Source: Myxococcales bacterium (GTDB lineage Bacteria > Myxococcota > Bradymonadia > UBA7976 > UBA1532). From it: a stretch of DNA of 64,000 nucleotides. The stretch spans positions 1 to 64,000 of the forward strand of contig JACKDM010000027.1 of NCBI GenBank assembly GCA_020633515.1, read 5' to 3'. Below, piece after piece: positions 9,089-17,061 of this stretch. Position 1 is the stretch's first letter, and each line of letters begins with the position of its first letter. The position numbers and the translations under genes are program-made. The notes beneath the pieces are model-generated. The model made no database searches, was not told the origin of the DNA, and saw only the letters and a list, made by a program, of their open reading frames with translations.

Positions 9089-10138
9089 TCATGGTGTCTC
9101 CTCGCCGGGCTCGGGTGGGTGTCTCTCGGTGGCGGTCGCGTCGGCCGCGGTCCAGGGGCCGTCGGGGCCGCGGCGTTTGACGAGCGCGAGCGCGACGACG
9201 CCGTCGCCGGGCAGGTGCGCGACGCTCGTCAGCTCGCCGGCGGCCTTGCCTTCGATCGTCAACGGCGTGCCCGGATCGACCCAGCGGTCGAGCGCGAGGC
9301 GCGCGAGGCGGCGGGGCGGGCGGCCGAGCGCGAGGGTGCGCTCGATGACCTCCTGGCCGGGATAACATCCCTTGCCTTCGCTGATGCCATCCATGGCATC
9401 GAGCTCGAGCGGAGAGCTGTGCTCGCCGAACTCGGCGGGGTGGTCGGGCACGCCGGCGGCGATACGCAGGGCTTCGAGCGCGTCGTGGCCGGCGGGGCTC
9501 GCGCCGGCGTCGATGGCGGCCTGCCAGATGACACCGTAGCCATGCGGCGGCAACAGCAGGTCGTAGCCGGGGCCGCCGATGCGATCGATCCGCACCGCGC
9601 GCACCTGCACCCCGCCGACGGCGGCGGTGGTGTGGTGGTGGTTGGCTTCGGGCAGCGGGAGGCCGATGGCTTCGACGATCGCGCCGGCCTTGGGGCCGTG
9701 CAGCGACAACGCGACGTAGGCGCCGACGCCGGTCTCGAAGTGGAGCTGCTCGCCGAAGTGGAACATGTCGAGCGCGGCGATGATCTCGTCGCCGTGGCCG
9801 GGGGTCGCGTCGGTGAAGAAGGTGACCTCGTCGAGCCGCATCAGGTGGAAGGCGAGCTTGATGCGGCCGCGCGCGTCGAGCAGGAACGCCCGGCTGCCGC
9901 CGCCGACGGGCATCGGGCGCACGGCGACGGTGAGGAGCCGGTCGAGGAACGAGGCGGCGTCGGGGCCGACGACGCGGACGCGGCTGCGCGGGGTGACGTC
10001 GAAGAGGCCGGCGCCGGCGCGCACGGCGGTGATCTCGGCGGCCACCCGCGCCCGGGCGTCGGTCGGGCCGCCGTAGCGACGCACGAGGCCGCCCTCGATG
10101 AAGGCGCCCGCGGCGGCCAGTTGCAGATCACGGTCCAA
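9089..10138 (-). CDS. ygfZ: YgfZ/GcvT-family folate-binding protein (Fe-S cluster maintenance)
   Basis: A 349-aa protein. The family signature K-G-C-Y-x-G-Q-E is present at residues 256-263 (KGCYPGQE), the strictly conserved loop of YgfZ/CAF17/IBA57 proteins. These bind tetrahydrofolate and support assembly or repair of certain Fe-S enzymes. The N-terminal half matches the GcvT-like fold (FDVTPRSRVRVVGPDAASFLDRL). The start is TTG at 10138, supported by GGAGGAG directly upstream on the minus strand. Neighbours are the coiled-coil gene upstream (33 nt) and the dioxygenase-like gene downstream. The length is near that of E. coli YgfZ (about 326 aa). Confidence 0.88.
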   Translation of the reverse strand: MDRDLQLAAAGAFIEGGLVRRYGGPTDARARVAAEITAVRAGAGLFDVTPRSRVRVVGPDAASFLDRLLTVAVRPMPVGGGSRAFLLDARGRIKLAFHLMRLDEVTFFTDATPGHGDEIIAALDMFHFGEQLHFETGVGAYVALSLHGPKAGAIVEAIGLPLPEANHHHTTAAVGGVQVRAVRIDRIGGPGYDLLLPPHGYGVIWQAAIDAGASPAGHDALEALRIAAGVPDHPAEFGEHSSPLELDAMDGISEGKGCYPGQEVIERTLALGRPPRRLARLALDRWVDPGTPLTIEGKAAGELTSVAHLPGDGVVALALVKRRGPDGPWTAADATATERHPPEPGEETP

Positions 10139-10171
10139 GGGTTCTCCTCCGGGCGTGGTCTCGTCGCCCGG

Positions 10172-10813
10172 TCACGCGAGCGACGGCCCCACTTCGATGA
10201 TCTCGGCGAGGGTGCGGCCGCGGAAGTGTACGGGGTTGAGGTCTTGCAGGTAGTCGAGCAGGAAGTGGCCGTGGTGGGTCAACAGCACCGGCCGGCCGCC
10301 GTACCAGCGCGCCTCGCGGAGCCGCGGGTCGCGATAGATGCGGTCGAGGAGCCGCTGCATGAGCGCGCCGGCGCGCTCGAGGTCGCTCTCGAGGCGGCGG
10401 CGCTGGAAGTCGAGCTCGCCGACCTGCTTCTGCAGCGCGTCGCGGCGGCTCTCCTGCTCCCAGCGGGTCGCGCGGGTCTTGAAGAAGCCCTTCTCGAGCT
10501 CGGCCTCGGCGTTGCGGAGCTGGAGCTGCGCGGTGCGCAGGCGCGCGTAGGCCTGCTGGAGCAGCGCGCGGTTGCGCTCGCCCTCTTCTTCGAAGTGCTG
10601 GAAGCGGTCGATCTCGTTGGCGACCTCGGTCGGGATGCGCACGAAGTCCTCGTCGACGAGGAAGGCGAGCGCGGGGCCGTCGACCTCGACCGCGGCGCCG
10701 GGCGGGGCGGCGAAGCGCTCGGTGGCGGCGGTGTAGAGGTTGTGCGCGTGCGCGACCGCGTCGAGGGTGCGGTGGATGCGCTCGGCGTCGACGAAGTGGG
10801 GGTCGTGGCTCAC
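10172..10813 (-). CDS. Coiled-coil protein of unknown function
   Basis: A 213-aa protein starting at GTG 10813, the first start giving a full coding stretch; no clear ribosome site is visible. Residues about 75-155 are a long Glu/Arg/Gln/Leu-rich heptad pattern predicted to be a coiled coil. The ends are shorter and globular (DPHFVDAERIHRTLDAVAHAHNLY at the start; YRDPRLREARWYGGRPVLLTH near the end). No signal peptide or membrane segment is seen. It is the first gene of a minus-strand trio with the YgfZ-like and dioxygenase-like genes. I do not recognise a family. It could be a cytoplasmic scaffold or an operon-specific partner. Confidence 0.65.
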   Translation of the reverse strand: MSHDPHFVDAERIHRTLDAVAHAHNLYTAATERFAAPPGAAVEVDGPALAFLVDEDFVRIPTEVANEIDRFQHFEEEGERNRALLQQAYARLRTAQLQLRNAEAELEKGFFKTRATRWEQESRRDALQKQVGELDFQRRRLESDLERAGALMQRLLDRIYRDPRLREARWYGGRPVLLTHHGHFLLDYLQDLNPVHFRGRTLAEIIEVGPSLA

Positions 10814-10960
10814 GGGGCGAGTTTGGTTCCGCGGCGCGGGCGGCGTCAAGGGAGCGCACGGCCACCGCGTGACGGTCGCCGCGGCGGTCGTGATCGGCGG
10901 CGCTCGCGGCGCGCCGCCGGTGGGTGCGCCGACCGGCGCGGGCGTGGTATGACCGCCGCC

Positions 10961-11497
10961 ATGGACGACGCCGACCGCCCGACCCTCCGCCGCATCGACG
11001 ACTCCCCGATCTTCGCCGAGCGCCTCACCCCCGGCGCCGCGCCGCTCCGGCAGGCGCTGCCGCGCGTCGAGGGCGACCCGCTGTTCCAGGCCGAGATGCC
11101 CCGCGAGGTGCGCAACTCGGCCGAGAAGCGGCTCGTCGCGCTCGAGAAGCTCTTCGCCGAGTTGCAAGCCGAGGCCCGCCTCGTCGTCGGCGGCGCCCAG
11201 CGGGACCTCGCGCTGCACGCCATCCCGCTCTCGGGCGTGCGGCTGCGCGGGCAGAGCTACCACCTCTTCGCCGCGACCGACGGCCGCCGCTTCTTCTCGC
11301 TGCTCGGCCCCGACGAGTACGCGCAGATCAACCCGAGCCATCGCCACCTCGGCCACTACCGGCTGGAGCACGACGGCTCGTGGAAGCGCCTCGACGCCGA
11401 CGACGTCGCCGATCGCCTGCGCCACGCCCCGCCGGTGCGCGGCCCGAGCTTCGTGCTGGCGGATGAGGGCGGCGACGAGGGCGAGGAGAGCCCGTGA
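10961..11497 (+). CDS. DUF2452-like protein
   Basis: A 178-aa cytoplasmic protein. The segment GQSYHLFAATDGRRFFSLLGPDEY followed by YRLEHDGSWKRLD resembles the short conserved core of DUF2452 proteins, which have no known function; the assignment is from memory of the family pattern. There is no ribosome site. A -10-like TATGAC at 10948-10953 sits 7 nt before ATG 10961, so the mRNA may be leaderless. The alternative ATG at 10949 would lie inside that -10 element. The stop overlaps the GTG of the sugar dehydrogenase (GTGA), so the genes are translationally coupled. The N-terminal half has an acidic/basic helical stretch (residues ~45-70). Confidence 0.6.
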   Translation: MDDADRPTLRRIDDSPIFAERLTPGAAPLRQALPRVEGDPLFQAEMPREVRNSAEKRLVALEKLFAELQAEARLVVGGAQRDLALHAIPLSGVRLRGQSYHLFAATDGRRFFSLLGPDEYAQINPSHRHLGHYRLEHDGSWKRLDADDVADRLRHAPPVRGPSFVLADEGGDEGEESP

Positions 11498-12750
11498 TCG
11501 AGGGCGCGGGCTTCGACTGTGACGTCTGCGTCGTCGGCACCGGCCGCGTCGGGCTCCCGCTCGCGCTCTCGCTCATCGAGGCGGGGCGCACCGTCTGCGG
11601 CGTCGACGTCGACCCGGCGCTGCGCGCGGCCATCAACGACGGCCGCATGCCCTTCGCCGAGCCCGGCTACGACGCGATCGTCAACACCCGCCGCCTCGTC
11701 GTACACGAAGACATCGCCGTCGCCGCCCGCTGCCGCGCGGTGATCATCACCGTCGGGACCCCGCTGCACACCCACATCGAGAGCGACCTGAGCCAGATCG
11801 ACGCCGTGCTCTGCGCGCTCGCCCCGCACCTGCGCGCCGGCCACCTCGTCTGCCTGCGCAGCACGGTGGCGCCCGGCACCACCCGCTACGCCGCCCGCCG
11901 CCTCGCCCGCCTCACCGGGCTCGTCATCGGCGAAGGGCTCGGCCTCGCCTACTGCCCCGAGCGCCTCGCCGAAGGCCGCGCCCGCCTCGAGCTGCGCGAG
12001 CTGCCGCAGATCGTGGGCGCCGCCGACGCACGCAGCGCCGCGGCCGCCGAGGCGCTCTTCGCCGTGCTCGCGCCCGAGGTGCTGCACACCGACCCGGTCT
12101 CCGCCGAGCTCGTCAAGCTCTTCAACAACATCACCCGCTACGTACACTTCGCCGTCGCCAACCAGTTCGCGGTCGTCGCCGACACCTTCGGCGCCAACGT
12201 GCACGAGATCCGCCGCCTCGCCAACCATCGCTACCCGCGTAATGCCATCGCCGCGCCGGGTCTCACCGCGGGCACCTGCCTGCGCAAGGACTTCGGCATG
12301 ATCAACGAGTGGAGCCCGTACCCCGACCTGCTGCTCGCGGCGTGGAAGATGAACGAGTACATGCCGGCCTTCCTCGTGCAGCACCTCGAGCAGCGCTGCC
12401 CGCTCGAAGACAAGCGCGTCGCCGTGCTCGGCCATGCCTTCAAGCGCGACAGCGACGACAGCCGCGACAGCCTCGTGCCCAAGCTCGTGCGCTACATCGA
12501 GCGATCGCTGCCCGCCGAGATCCGGCTGAGTGATCCCTACCTCGGCGATGACATCGACGGGCGCGTCAACTGGTCGATCGAGATGGCATTGCGCGAGGTC
12601 GATGTCATCTTCGTCGCGGTCGATCACACCCCGTACGCGACGCTGCTGCGGCACGCCGCCGAGTGGAGCCCCGACGCCTGGGTGGTCGACCTGTGGAACG
12701 TCGGCGGCATCGAGCGCACCTTCTATCGGGCGGCGGAGCTCGGGCCGTGA
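11494..12750 (+). CDS. Nucleotide-sugar dehydrogenase (UDP-Glc/UDP-ManNAc dehydrogenase family)
   Basis: A 418-aa protein. The N-terminal Rossmann motif is VVGTGRVGLP (residues 13-22), followed by the acidic end of strand 2, VDVDP. Family motifs GTP, LRSTVAPGTT and YCPERLAEG are present. The catalytic cysteine is C262 in GTCLRKD, which forms the thioester during the two-step NAD-dependent oxidation of a UDP-hexose to the uronate. The C-terminal UDP-binding domain contains LGHAFKRDSDDSRDS. The pattern is nearer to the UDP-N-acetylmannosamine dehydrogenase (WecC-like) branch than to UDP-glucose dehydrogenase, but the substrate cannot be fixed. It is coupled to the following sugar epimerase and fucose-synthase-like genes, suggesting surface polysaccharide or lipopolysaccharide synthesis. 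Confidence 0.88.
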   Translation: MIEGAGFDCDVCVVGTGRVGLPLALSLIEAGRTVCGVDVDPALRAAINDGRMPFAEPGYDAIVNTRRLVVHEDIAVAARCRAVIITVGTPLHTHIESDLSQIDAVLCALAPHLRAGHLVCLRSTVAPGTTRYAARRLARLTGLVIGEGLGLAYCPERLAEGRARLELRELPQIVGAADARSAAAAEALFAVLAPEVLHTDPVSAELVKLFNNITRYVHFAVANQFAVVADTFGANVHEIRRLANHRYPRNAIAAPGLTAGTCLRKDFGMINEWSPYPDLLLAAWKMNEYMPAFLVQHLEQRCPLEDKRVAVLGHAFKRDSDDSRDSLVPKLVRYIERSLPAEIRLSDPYLGDDIDGRVNWSIEMALREVDVIFVAVDHTPYATLLRHAAEWSPDAWVVDLWNVGGIERTFYRAAELGP

Positions 12751-12772
12751 GCGCGCAGCGCAGGGTGAGACC

Positions 12773-13735
12773 GTGACCCAGCTCGTGACCGGCGGCGCCG
12801 GCTTCCTCGGCGCGGGGCTGGTGCGCGCGCTCGTCGCGGCGGGGCGAGCGGTGCGGGTCCTCGACGACTTCAGCCGGGGGCGGCCGCGGCGGCTGCCGGA
12901 GGGCGTCGAAGTCATCGACGGCGACGTGCGCGACGCCGCCGCCGTCGACGAAGCCGCGCGCGGCTGCGATGTCATCTGGCACCTCGCCTGGGTCAATGGC
13001 ACCCGTCACTTCTACGAGAAGCCCGACGTCGTGCTCGACGTCGGCGTGCGCGGCACGCTCAACACCATCGACGCCGCGCTCGCGGCCGGCGCGCGGCGTT
13101 ATGTCTTCGTCAGCACCAGCGAGGTCTACAACACCCCCGATCGGGTGCCGACCGACGAGCGCGAGCCGCTGCGGATCCCCGACGTGCAGAACCCGCGGTT
13201 CAGCTACGGCGGCGGCAAGCTCGCCGGCGAGCTGTTGACGCTGCACCTCGCCGCCCGCCGCGGCGTCGAGGCGGTGATCGTGCGCCCGCACAACATCTAC
13301 GGCCCCGACATGGGCTTCGCGCATGTCATCCCCGAGGTCGTCGAGCGCATCATCACCCTGAGTGATGGCTTGCGCCGCGATGCCATCGAGCTGCCGATCC
13401 AGGGCGACGGGCGGGAGACGCGCGCGTTCTGCCATGTCGACGACGGCGCCGCGGGGCTGCATCTCGCCGGCGAGCAGGGCGCGTCGGGTGAGGTCTACCA
13501 CCTCGGGCGCAGCGAAGAGACCCCCATCGCCGATCTCATCGCGGCGATCGGATCGAACCTCGGCGTGCAGCTCACGCTCGTGCCCGGCCCGCTGATGGCC
13601 GGTGGCACGCCGCGGCGCTGCCCCGACGTCGCGAAGCTCGCGGTGCTCGGCTACGCGCCGAAGGTGACGCTCGCCGACGGGCTCGCGCAGACGGTCGCGT
13701 GGTACCGCGACCACTTCCTCGGGCGGCGTGCTTGA
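12773..13735 (+). CDS. NAD-dependent nucleotide-sugar epimerase/dehydratase (extended SDR)
   Basis: A 320-aa protein starting at GTG 12773. Extended short-chain dehydrogenase/reductase features: GGAGFLG near the N-terminus, the DGDVRD acidic motif, WHLAW, STSEVYN, and the active-site Y145-x3-K149 (YGGGK). RPHNIYGP follows, then a variable sugar-binding C-terminus with RAFCHVDD. The exact sugar is unknown (UDP-glucose 4-epimerase or dTDP-glucose dehydratase-like). It lies 22 nt after the sugar dehydrogenase, and its stop TGA overlaps the TTG start of the following gene. Confidence 0.85.
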   Translation: MTQLVTGGAGFLGAGLVRALVAAGRAVRVLDDFSRGRPRRLPEGVEVIDGDVRDAAAVDEAARGCDVIWHLAWVNGTRHFYEKPDVVLDVGVRGTLNTIDAALAAGARRYVFVSTSEVYNTPDRVPTDEREPLRIPDVQNPRFSYGGGKLAGELLTLHLAARRGVEAVIVRPHNIYGPDMGFAHVIPEVVERIITLSDGLRRDAIELPIQGDGRETRAFCHVDDGAAGLHLAGEQGASGEVYHLGRSEETPIADLIAAIGSNLGVQLTLVPGPLMAGGTPRRCPDVAKLAVLGYAPKVTLADGLAQTVAWYRDHFLGRRA

Positions 13736-14709
13736 GCGACGCGGCCTTCTACCGCGGCCGCCGGGTGCTCGTCACCGGCGCGCGCGGCTTCCTCGGCGCT
13801 CATGTCTGCGCGGCGCTCGCCGAGACCGGCGCCGATGTGATCGCGGTGGGGCGGCGGGAGGCCGATCTGACCGATCAGGCGGCGGTACGAGCGCTGATGG
13901 TTTCGACGCGGCCGTCGTGGGTGATGCACCTCGCGGCGGCGTGCGGCGGCATCGCGGCCAACGTCGAGAACCCGGGGCGCTTCGTACACGACAACGCGCT
14001 GATGGGATTGCTCGTGCTCGAAGAGGCGCGCCAAGCGGGCGCCGAGGGGTGGACGCTGGTGAGCACGACCTGCGCCTACCCGGCCGAGGCGCCGCTGCCG
14101 CTCGCCGAGGATGCCATCTGGCAGGGTCCGCCGGTGGCGGCGACCGGGCCCTATGGCATCGCCAAGCGTATGCTGCACGCCGCGCTCGATGGCTACCGCG
14201 CGCAGCATGGCTTCGAAGGCGTCTGTCTCATCCCGGCCAATCTCTATGGCCCCGGTGATCACATGGCGCCCGATCGCAGCCACGTCGTCGCCGCGCTCGT
14301 GCGGCGCTTCGTCGAGGCCGCCGAGGCGCGCGCGCCGGTCGTGACCTGCTGGGGCACCGGCGCGGCGACGCGGGAGCTCCTGCACGTCCGCGACGCTGCG
14401 GCCGGCATCGTCGCGCTGACCGCGCGGCACCGCGGCGGCGGCGCGGTGAACCTGGGCACGGGGGTCGAGACCTCGATCCGGGCGCTCGCCGAGCAGATCG
14501 CGGCGGCGGCGGGCTTCGAGGGCAGGATTGTCTGGGACGCGACGAAGCCCGAGGGGCAGGCGCGGCGGGTGCTCGACGTGCGGCGCGCCACGGCGCTCGG
14601 CTGGCGGGCCGCGGTCGGGCTCGACGCGGGGATCGCCGAGCTGGTCGCGTGGTGGCGCGCGGCGCGGCCCGGCCCGCCGGGTTCGAGCGCGCGCTGCCGC
14701 CCCGGTTGA
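13732..14709 (+). CDS. GDP-L-fucose synthase-like epimerase/reductase (extended SDR)
   Basis: A 325-aa protein. TTG 13732 overlaps the preceding stop (TTGA) and places GARGFLGAHV at the expected distance from the N-terminus. HLAAACGGIAANVENPGRF and STTCAYP resemble the HLAA(K)VGGI...SSCIYP pattern of GDP-4-keto-6-deoxymannose epimerase/reductases. The catalytic Y141-x3-K145 (YGIAK), NLYGPGD and a WGTGAATRELLHVRD segment (family: G-x-P-x-RE-FL-x-x-DD) support the call. It uses NADPH and a GDP- or CDP-deoxysugar; the substrate is inferred. Its last five codons and stop fall within copy 1 of the 49-bp direct repeat, so the C-terminus may have been altered when the adjoining island arrived. Confidence 0.82.
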   Translation: MSDAAFYRGRRVLVTGARGFLGAHVCAALAETGADVIAVGRREADLTDQAAVRALMVSTRPSWVMHLAAACGGIAANVENPGRFVHDNALMGLLVLEEARQAGAEGWTLVSTTCAYPAEAPLPLAEDAIWQGPPVAATGPYGIAKRMLHAALDGYRAQHGFEGVCLIPANLYGPGDHMAPDRSHVVAALVRRFVEAAEARAPVVTCWGTGAATRELLHVRDAAAGIVALTARHRGGGAVNLGTGVETSIRALAEQIAAAAGFEGRIVWDATKPEGQARRVLDVRRATALGWRAAVGLDAGIAELVAWWRAARPGPPGSSARCRPG

Positions 14710-14742
14710 GTCCGGGGGGCCGGTTGCAGGACGACAGGGCCG
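14694..14742 (+). repeat. 49-bp direct repeat, copy 1 (left flank of ATPase/Toprim island)
   Basis: This copy is near-identical to 16988-17036. It shares CTGCCGCCC at its left end, a perfectly conserved 25-bp core starting GGTTGAGTCCGGGG (14703-14727), and ACAGGGCCG at its right end, with about five mismatches overall. It includes the stop codon of the fucose-synthase-like gene. I saw no third copy in the window. It could be an attachment-site duplication, a recombination repeat or a dispersed regulatory element. Confidence 0.85.
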
Positions 14743-14834
14743 CGGATCCGGCACCCCGAGGCGGATGGCGCGCGGGTGGCGCGCGGCCAGGGGGCGGTGG
14801 TATGAGGGCGGCAGGTCTCGATGGAGGTGCGGCG

Positions 14835-16220
14835 GTGCTGCGACTGCGACGTGTCCACATCCGGCGGTTTCGCTCGGTGGCGCCCGATACGAAGCTGGAG
14901 TTCGGGCCGGGCGCGGTGTTCCTGCTGGGGCGGAACGGGAGCGGGAAGTCGACGCTGCTGGATTTGCTGGGGTGTCTGATCTCGTGTGACTTCAGCACGG
15001 TCTACCGACCTGATGAGGAACTCGATGTCGAGTGGGAGTCGGAGTGGTCGGTACCTTCTCCGTTGGAAGGCGTCAGTCGCCTTCACTTGAGGCTTCGAAT
15101 CAGGCCCCATGGCATCGATATACCGGAAGTGGAAGCCAGTGAAGCTCTCAGCCAGATGGCTGGGCAGCATGAAGGCGTCCTATGGTCCATCGATGGTTGG
15201 ATCTCCCCACTCTTGCCTATGCCTGATGCACCGCCGAGAGATGGTGATGGGGAAGCTGAAGAGTGGAGATTGCCAACTCGGATTGACTTCGCTGCGTCTT
15301 CGAGGTCGAGGCTTCTGCTGGACGATGACAAGGACGGAAGCGGAATCTGGACGGCGGCACCGGACGAGCCAGCTCTCAATCCTTGGCTTGCTGTCGAGGT
15401 CCTCAGGCGCCTGATTGTCCGCTTCGACCTGAAGTCACAGGAAGTCAAACAGCGCGGGGTGGGCCTTCGCTTTGTAGAGATGGCATACAATGCCAGGGAT
15501 CTACATCGCTACGACGAGGCCCTCATGTCGTTTGAGGCGATCGTCGGTCGGCACGCACAAGACATGAAGAATGCATCCATCGTGCTCTCTCGAAACCATA
15601 TTCGAGCGAGCTATGTACCACACCAACTCGTGCCGGGATGGTATCGAGATGGAGTTGCGGAGGTGACGAGCAGGAACTTTCCCGCAGATAGATCAGGTAA
15701 CTATCTGGCAATGTTCGCAGATATGGTGAGCGCAAAGTCCATCGATGTGACTCCTCGCCTCTCTGAGAGGAAGGAGGGGGGAGCGAGTCAATGGCGCGGG
15801 TTCGATTTTTGGGTGCAGTGGGATGGGGGGGTGACACACCAGCATGATCACCTCTCATTCGGACAGAAGCGGCTTCTTGCCTTCCTCTGGCATATATCCA
15901 CATTCGTTGAAGTGCCTGTCTTGACCGATGAACTCACGAATGGCATGCATGCTGACTGGGTCAGCCGGATCATCGACATGCTCGACGGCCGGCAGGCTTT
16001 TCATGCCATCCAGAATCCCTTGCTCCTCAACATGAGCGGGCTCGGTCAGGAGGGCGAGATCCCCCGCGACTTCGTCTTCTGCTCTGTGGAGACGACTGAG
16101 GTCGGCCGGACCTGGAGATGGCGCAACCCGACGCCCGATGAAGCTCGTGAGGTGCGCGGGGCATGGGAGATCGGCTTCCAGCAACTCAGTGACATCCTGC
16201 TCAGCCGTGGAATGTGGTGA
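14835..16220 (+). CDS. ABC/AAA-type ATPase of a candidate two-gene defence module
   Basis: A 461-aa protein. GTG 14835 is chosen because GGAGG lies at 14823-14827 and the protein then opens in the family manner (LRLRRVHIRRFRSV). Walker A is GRNGSGKST (residues 32-40), the ABC signature LSFGQ is at 340-344, and D365-E366 in VPVLTDE is the Walker B acid pair. About 290 mostly helical residues separate the two halves, as in SMC/OLD/AbiEii-like ATPases. Base composition drops (34/60 G+C at 15601-15660 against 42/60 at 17521-17580), and codons are not GC3-biased like the neighbours. The stop overlaps the ATG of the next, Toprim-like gene. Known analogues are OLD nucleases, RloA/RloB and the PARIS ATPase AriA. 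An upstream ATG at 14802 is possible but has no ribosome site. Confidence 0.85.
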   Translation: MLRLRRVHIRRFRSVAPDTKLEFGPGAVFLLGRNGSGKSTLLDLLGCLISCDFSTVYRPDEELDVEWESEWSVPSPLEGVSRLHLRLRIRPHGIDIPEVEASEALSQMAGQHEGVLWSIDGWISPLLPMPDAPPRDGDGEAEEWRLPTRIDFAASSRSRLLLDDDKDGSGIWTAAPDEPALNPWLAVEVLRRLIVRFDLKSQEVKQRGVGLRFVEMAYNARDLHRYDEALMSFEAIVGRHAQDMKNASIVLSRNHIRASYVPHQLVPGWYRDGVAEVTSRNFPADRSGNYLAMFADMVSAKSIDVTPRLSERKEGGASQWRGFDFWVQWDGGVTHQHDHLSFGQKRLLAFLWHISTFVEVPVLTDELTNGMHADWVSRIIDMLDGRQAFHAIQNPLLLNMSGLGQEGEIPRDFVFCSVETTEVGRTWRWRNPTPDEAREVRGAWEIGFQQLSDILLSRGMW

Positions 16221-16942
16221 TGGGGCCGAGGTTCGCCATCTTCACTGAGGACTCGGGCGATAACGCAGCAGCCACGATCGAGGCTCTGGTGCGGCGACTG
16301 CTGCCGCGCATCGAGAGCCTCACCCAAGTTCAGAACGTCCCGCGGATGGAGCGGCCCCATGGCGACATCGCACGAGCGATCTCAGGGCTCAGTTCGAAGG
16401 CTCGCACCCCCCGAGGAGAAGCGCTGCGACGGGCGCTCGTGGCCGACTTGGCGACCCGCCTGATCGAAGGCCAGTGGGTGATCCTGCACCACGACGGTGA
16501 TGTGGCATGGGGTGGTGACTGCCCACATGTGGCGAAGGTCGATGAGTTGGTCGCCGAAGTCATGCGACGCATGGAGTCTGCCACGCGCCCGCTCAACCTG
16601 CTCCGCTTCGTCCCTCACTACAGCATCGAGTCGTGGCTCTACCTCAACCGCGGCGCGGTCGAGCGCCTCGTCGCCAATGGCAAGCCGCTCTCCGCTGCGC
16701 TCGAATGGCTCGATGCCAACGCTGGCCGGGAGGGAGGTTACGACCACGTCGCCAAGCCCAAAGAGCTCTGCCCGCTGCACGACCGGCACAACCGCGTGCT
16801 CGCCGAGGACGATTGGCCCCGCGACGCAGCCGCCACCCGGAGCCCCTCGTGGGCGCGCCTCGAAGCCGACTGGTCGGCGAACCCGACCCTCCGCGCCGCG
16901 CTCCGGGCGACGAACCCGTGGGCGACGGCCTCCAGCTCGTAG
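16220..16942 (+). CDS. Toprim-fold-like effector (DUF4276/RloB-like) paired with the ATPase
   Basis: A 240-aa protein. The ATG overlaps the ATPase stop (TGATG). Three acidic motifs occur in Toprim order: E10 in FAIFTED, D92-G-D94 in ILHHDGD, and E137 in HYSIESWLYL. Small Toprim-like proteins of the DUF4276 and RloB groups show the same layout (E, then DxD, then a Pro/Phe-Glu-x-Trp-Leu motif). Toprim proteins bind Mg2+ and act as nucleases, including the AriB effector of PARIS. Family membership is inferred from motifs; the overall sequence is not one I recognise. It has no signal peptide or membrane segment. The gene becomes more GC-rich toward its 3' end. Together with the ATPase it fills almost the whole interval between the two 49-bp repeats. 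Confidence 0.65.
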   Translation: MGPRFAIFTEDSGDNAAATIEALVRRLLPRIESLTQVQNVPRMERPHGDIARAISGLSSKARTPRGEALRRALVADLATRLIEGQWVILHHDGDVAWGGDCPHVAKVDELVAEVMRRMESATRPLNLLRFVPHYSIESWLYLNRGAVERLVANGKPLSAALEWLDANAGREGGYDHVAKPKELCPLHDRHNRVLAEDDWPRDAAATRSPSWARLEADWSANPTLRAALRATNPWATASSS

Positions 16943-16987
16943 CGCCGGTCGCGCAACCTCGGGCCTGTCGCCGGCTTCCACCACCCC

Positions 16988-17036
16988 CTGCCGCCCTGGT
17001 TGAGTCCGGGGGGCCGGTTGCACTACAACAGGGCCG
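16988..17036 (+). repeat. 49-bp direct repeat, copy 2 (right flank), with a possible promoter
   Basis: This is the second copy of the repeat at 14694-14742, in the same orientation. This copy alone has TTGAGT (17000-17005) followed after 18 bp by TACAAC (17024-17029), a plausible -35/-10 pair for the catabolic operon starting at 17062. In copy 1 the -10 position reads GACGAC. The differences suggest either decay of one copy or selection to keep a promoter here. Confidence 0.75.
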
Positions 17037-17061
17037 AACCGACCGGCCCCGGAGGAGCGCG

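Noticed and set aside
8969..10960. A long plus-strand open frame running into the DUF2452-like gene
   Set aside because: It is antisense to the dioxygenase-like, YgfZ and coiled-coil genes; only the part from 10961 has sensible protein sequence.
14802..14834. Upstream ATG at 14802 as start of the ATPase
   Set aside because: No ribosome site precedes it, whereas GTG 14835 has GGAGG at the right distance and gives the usual N-terminus.
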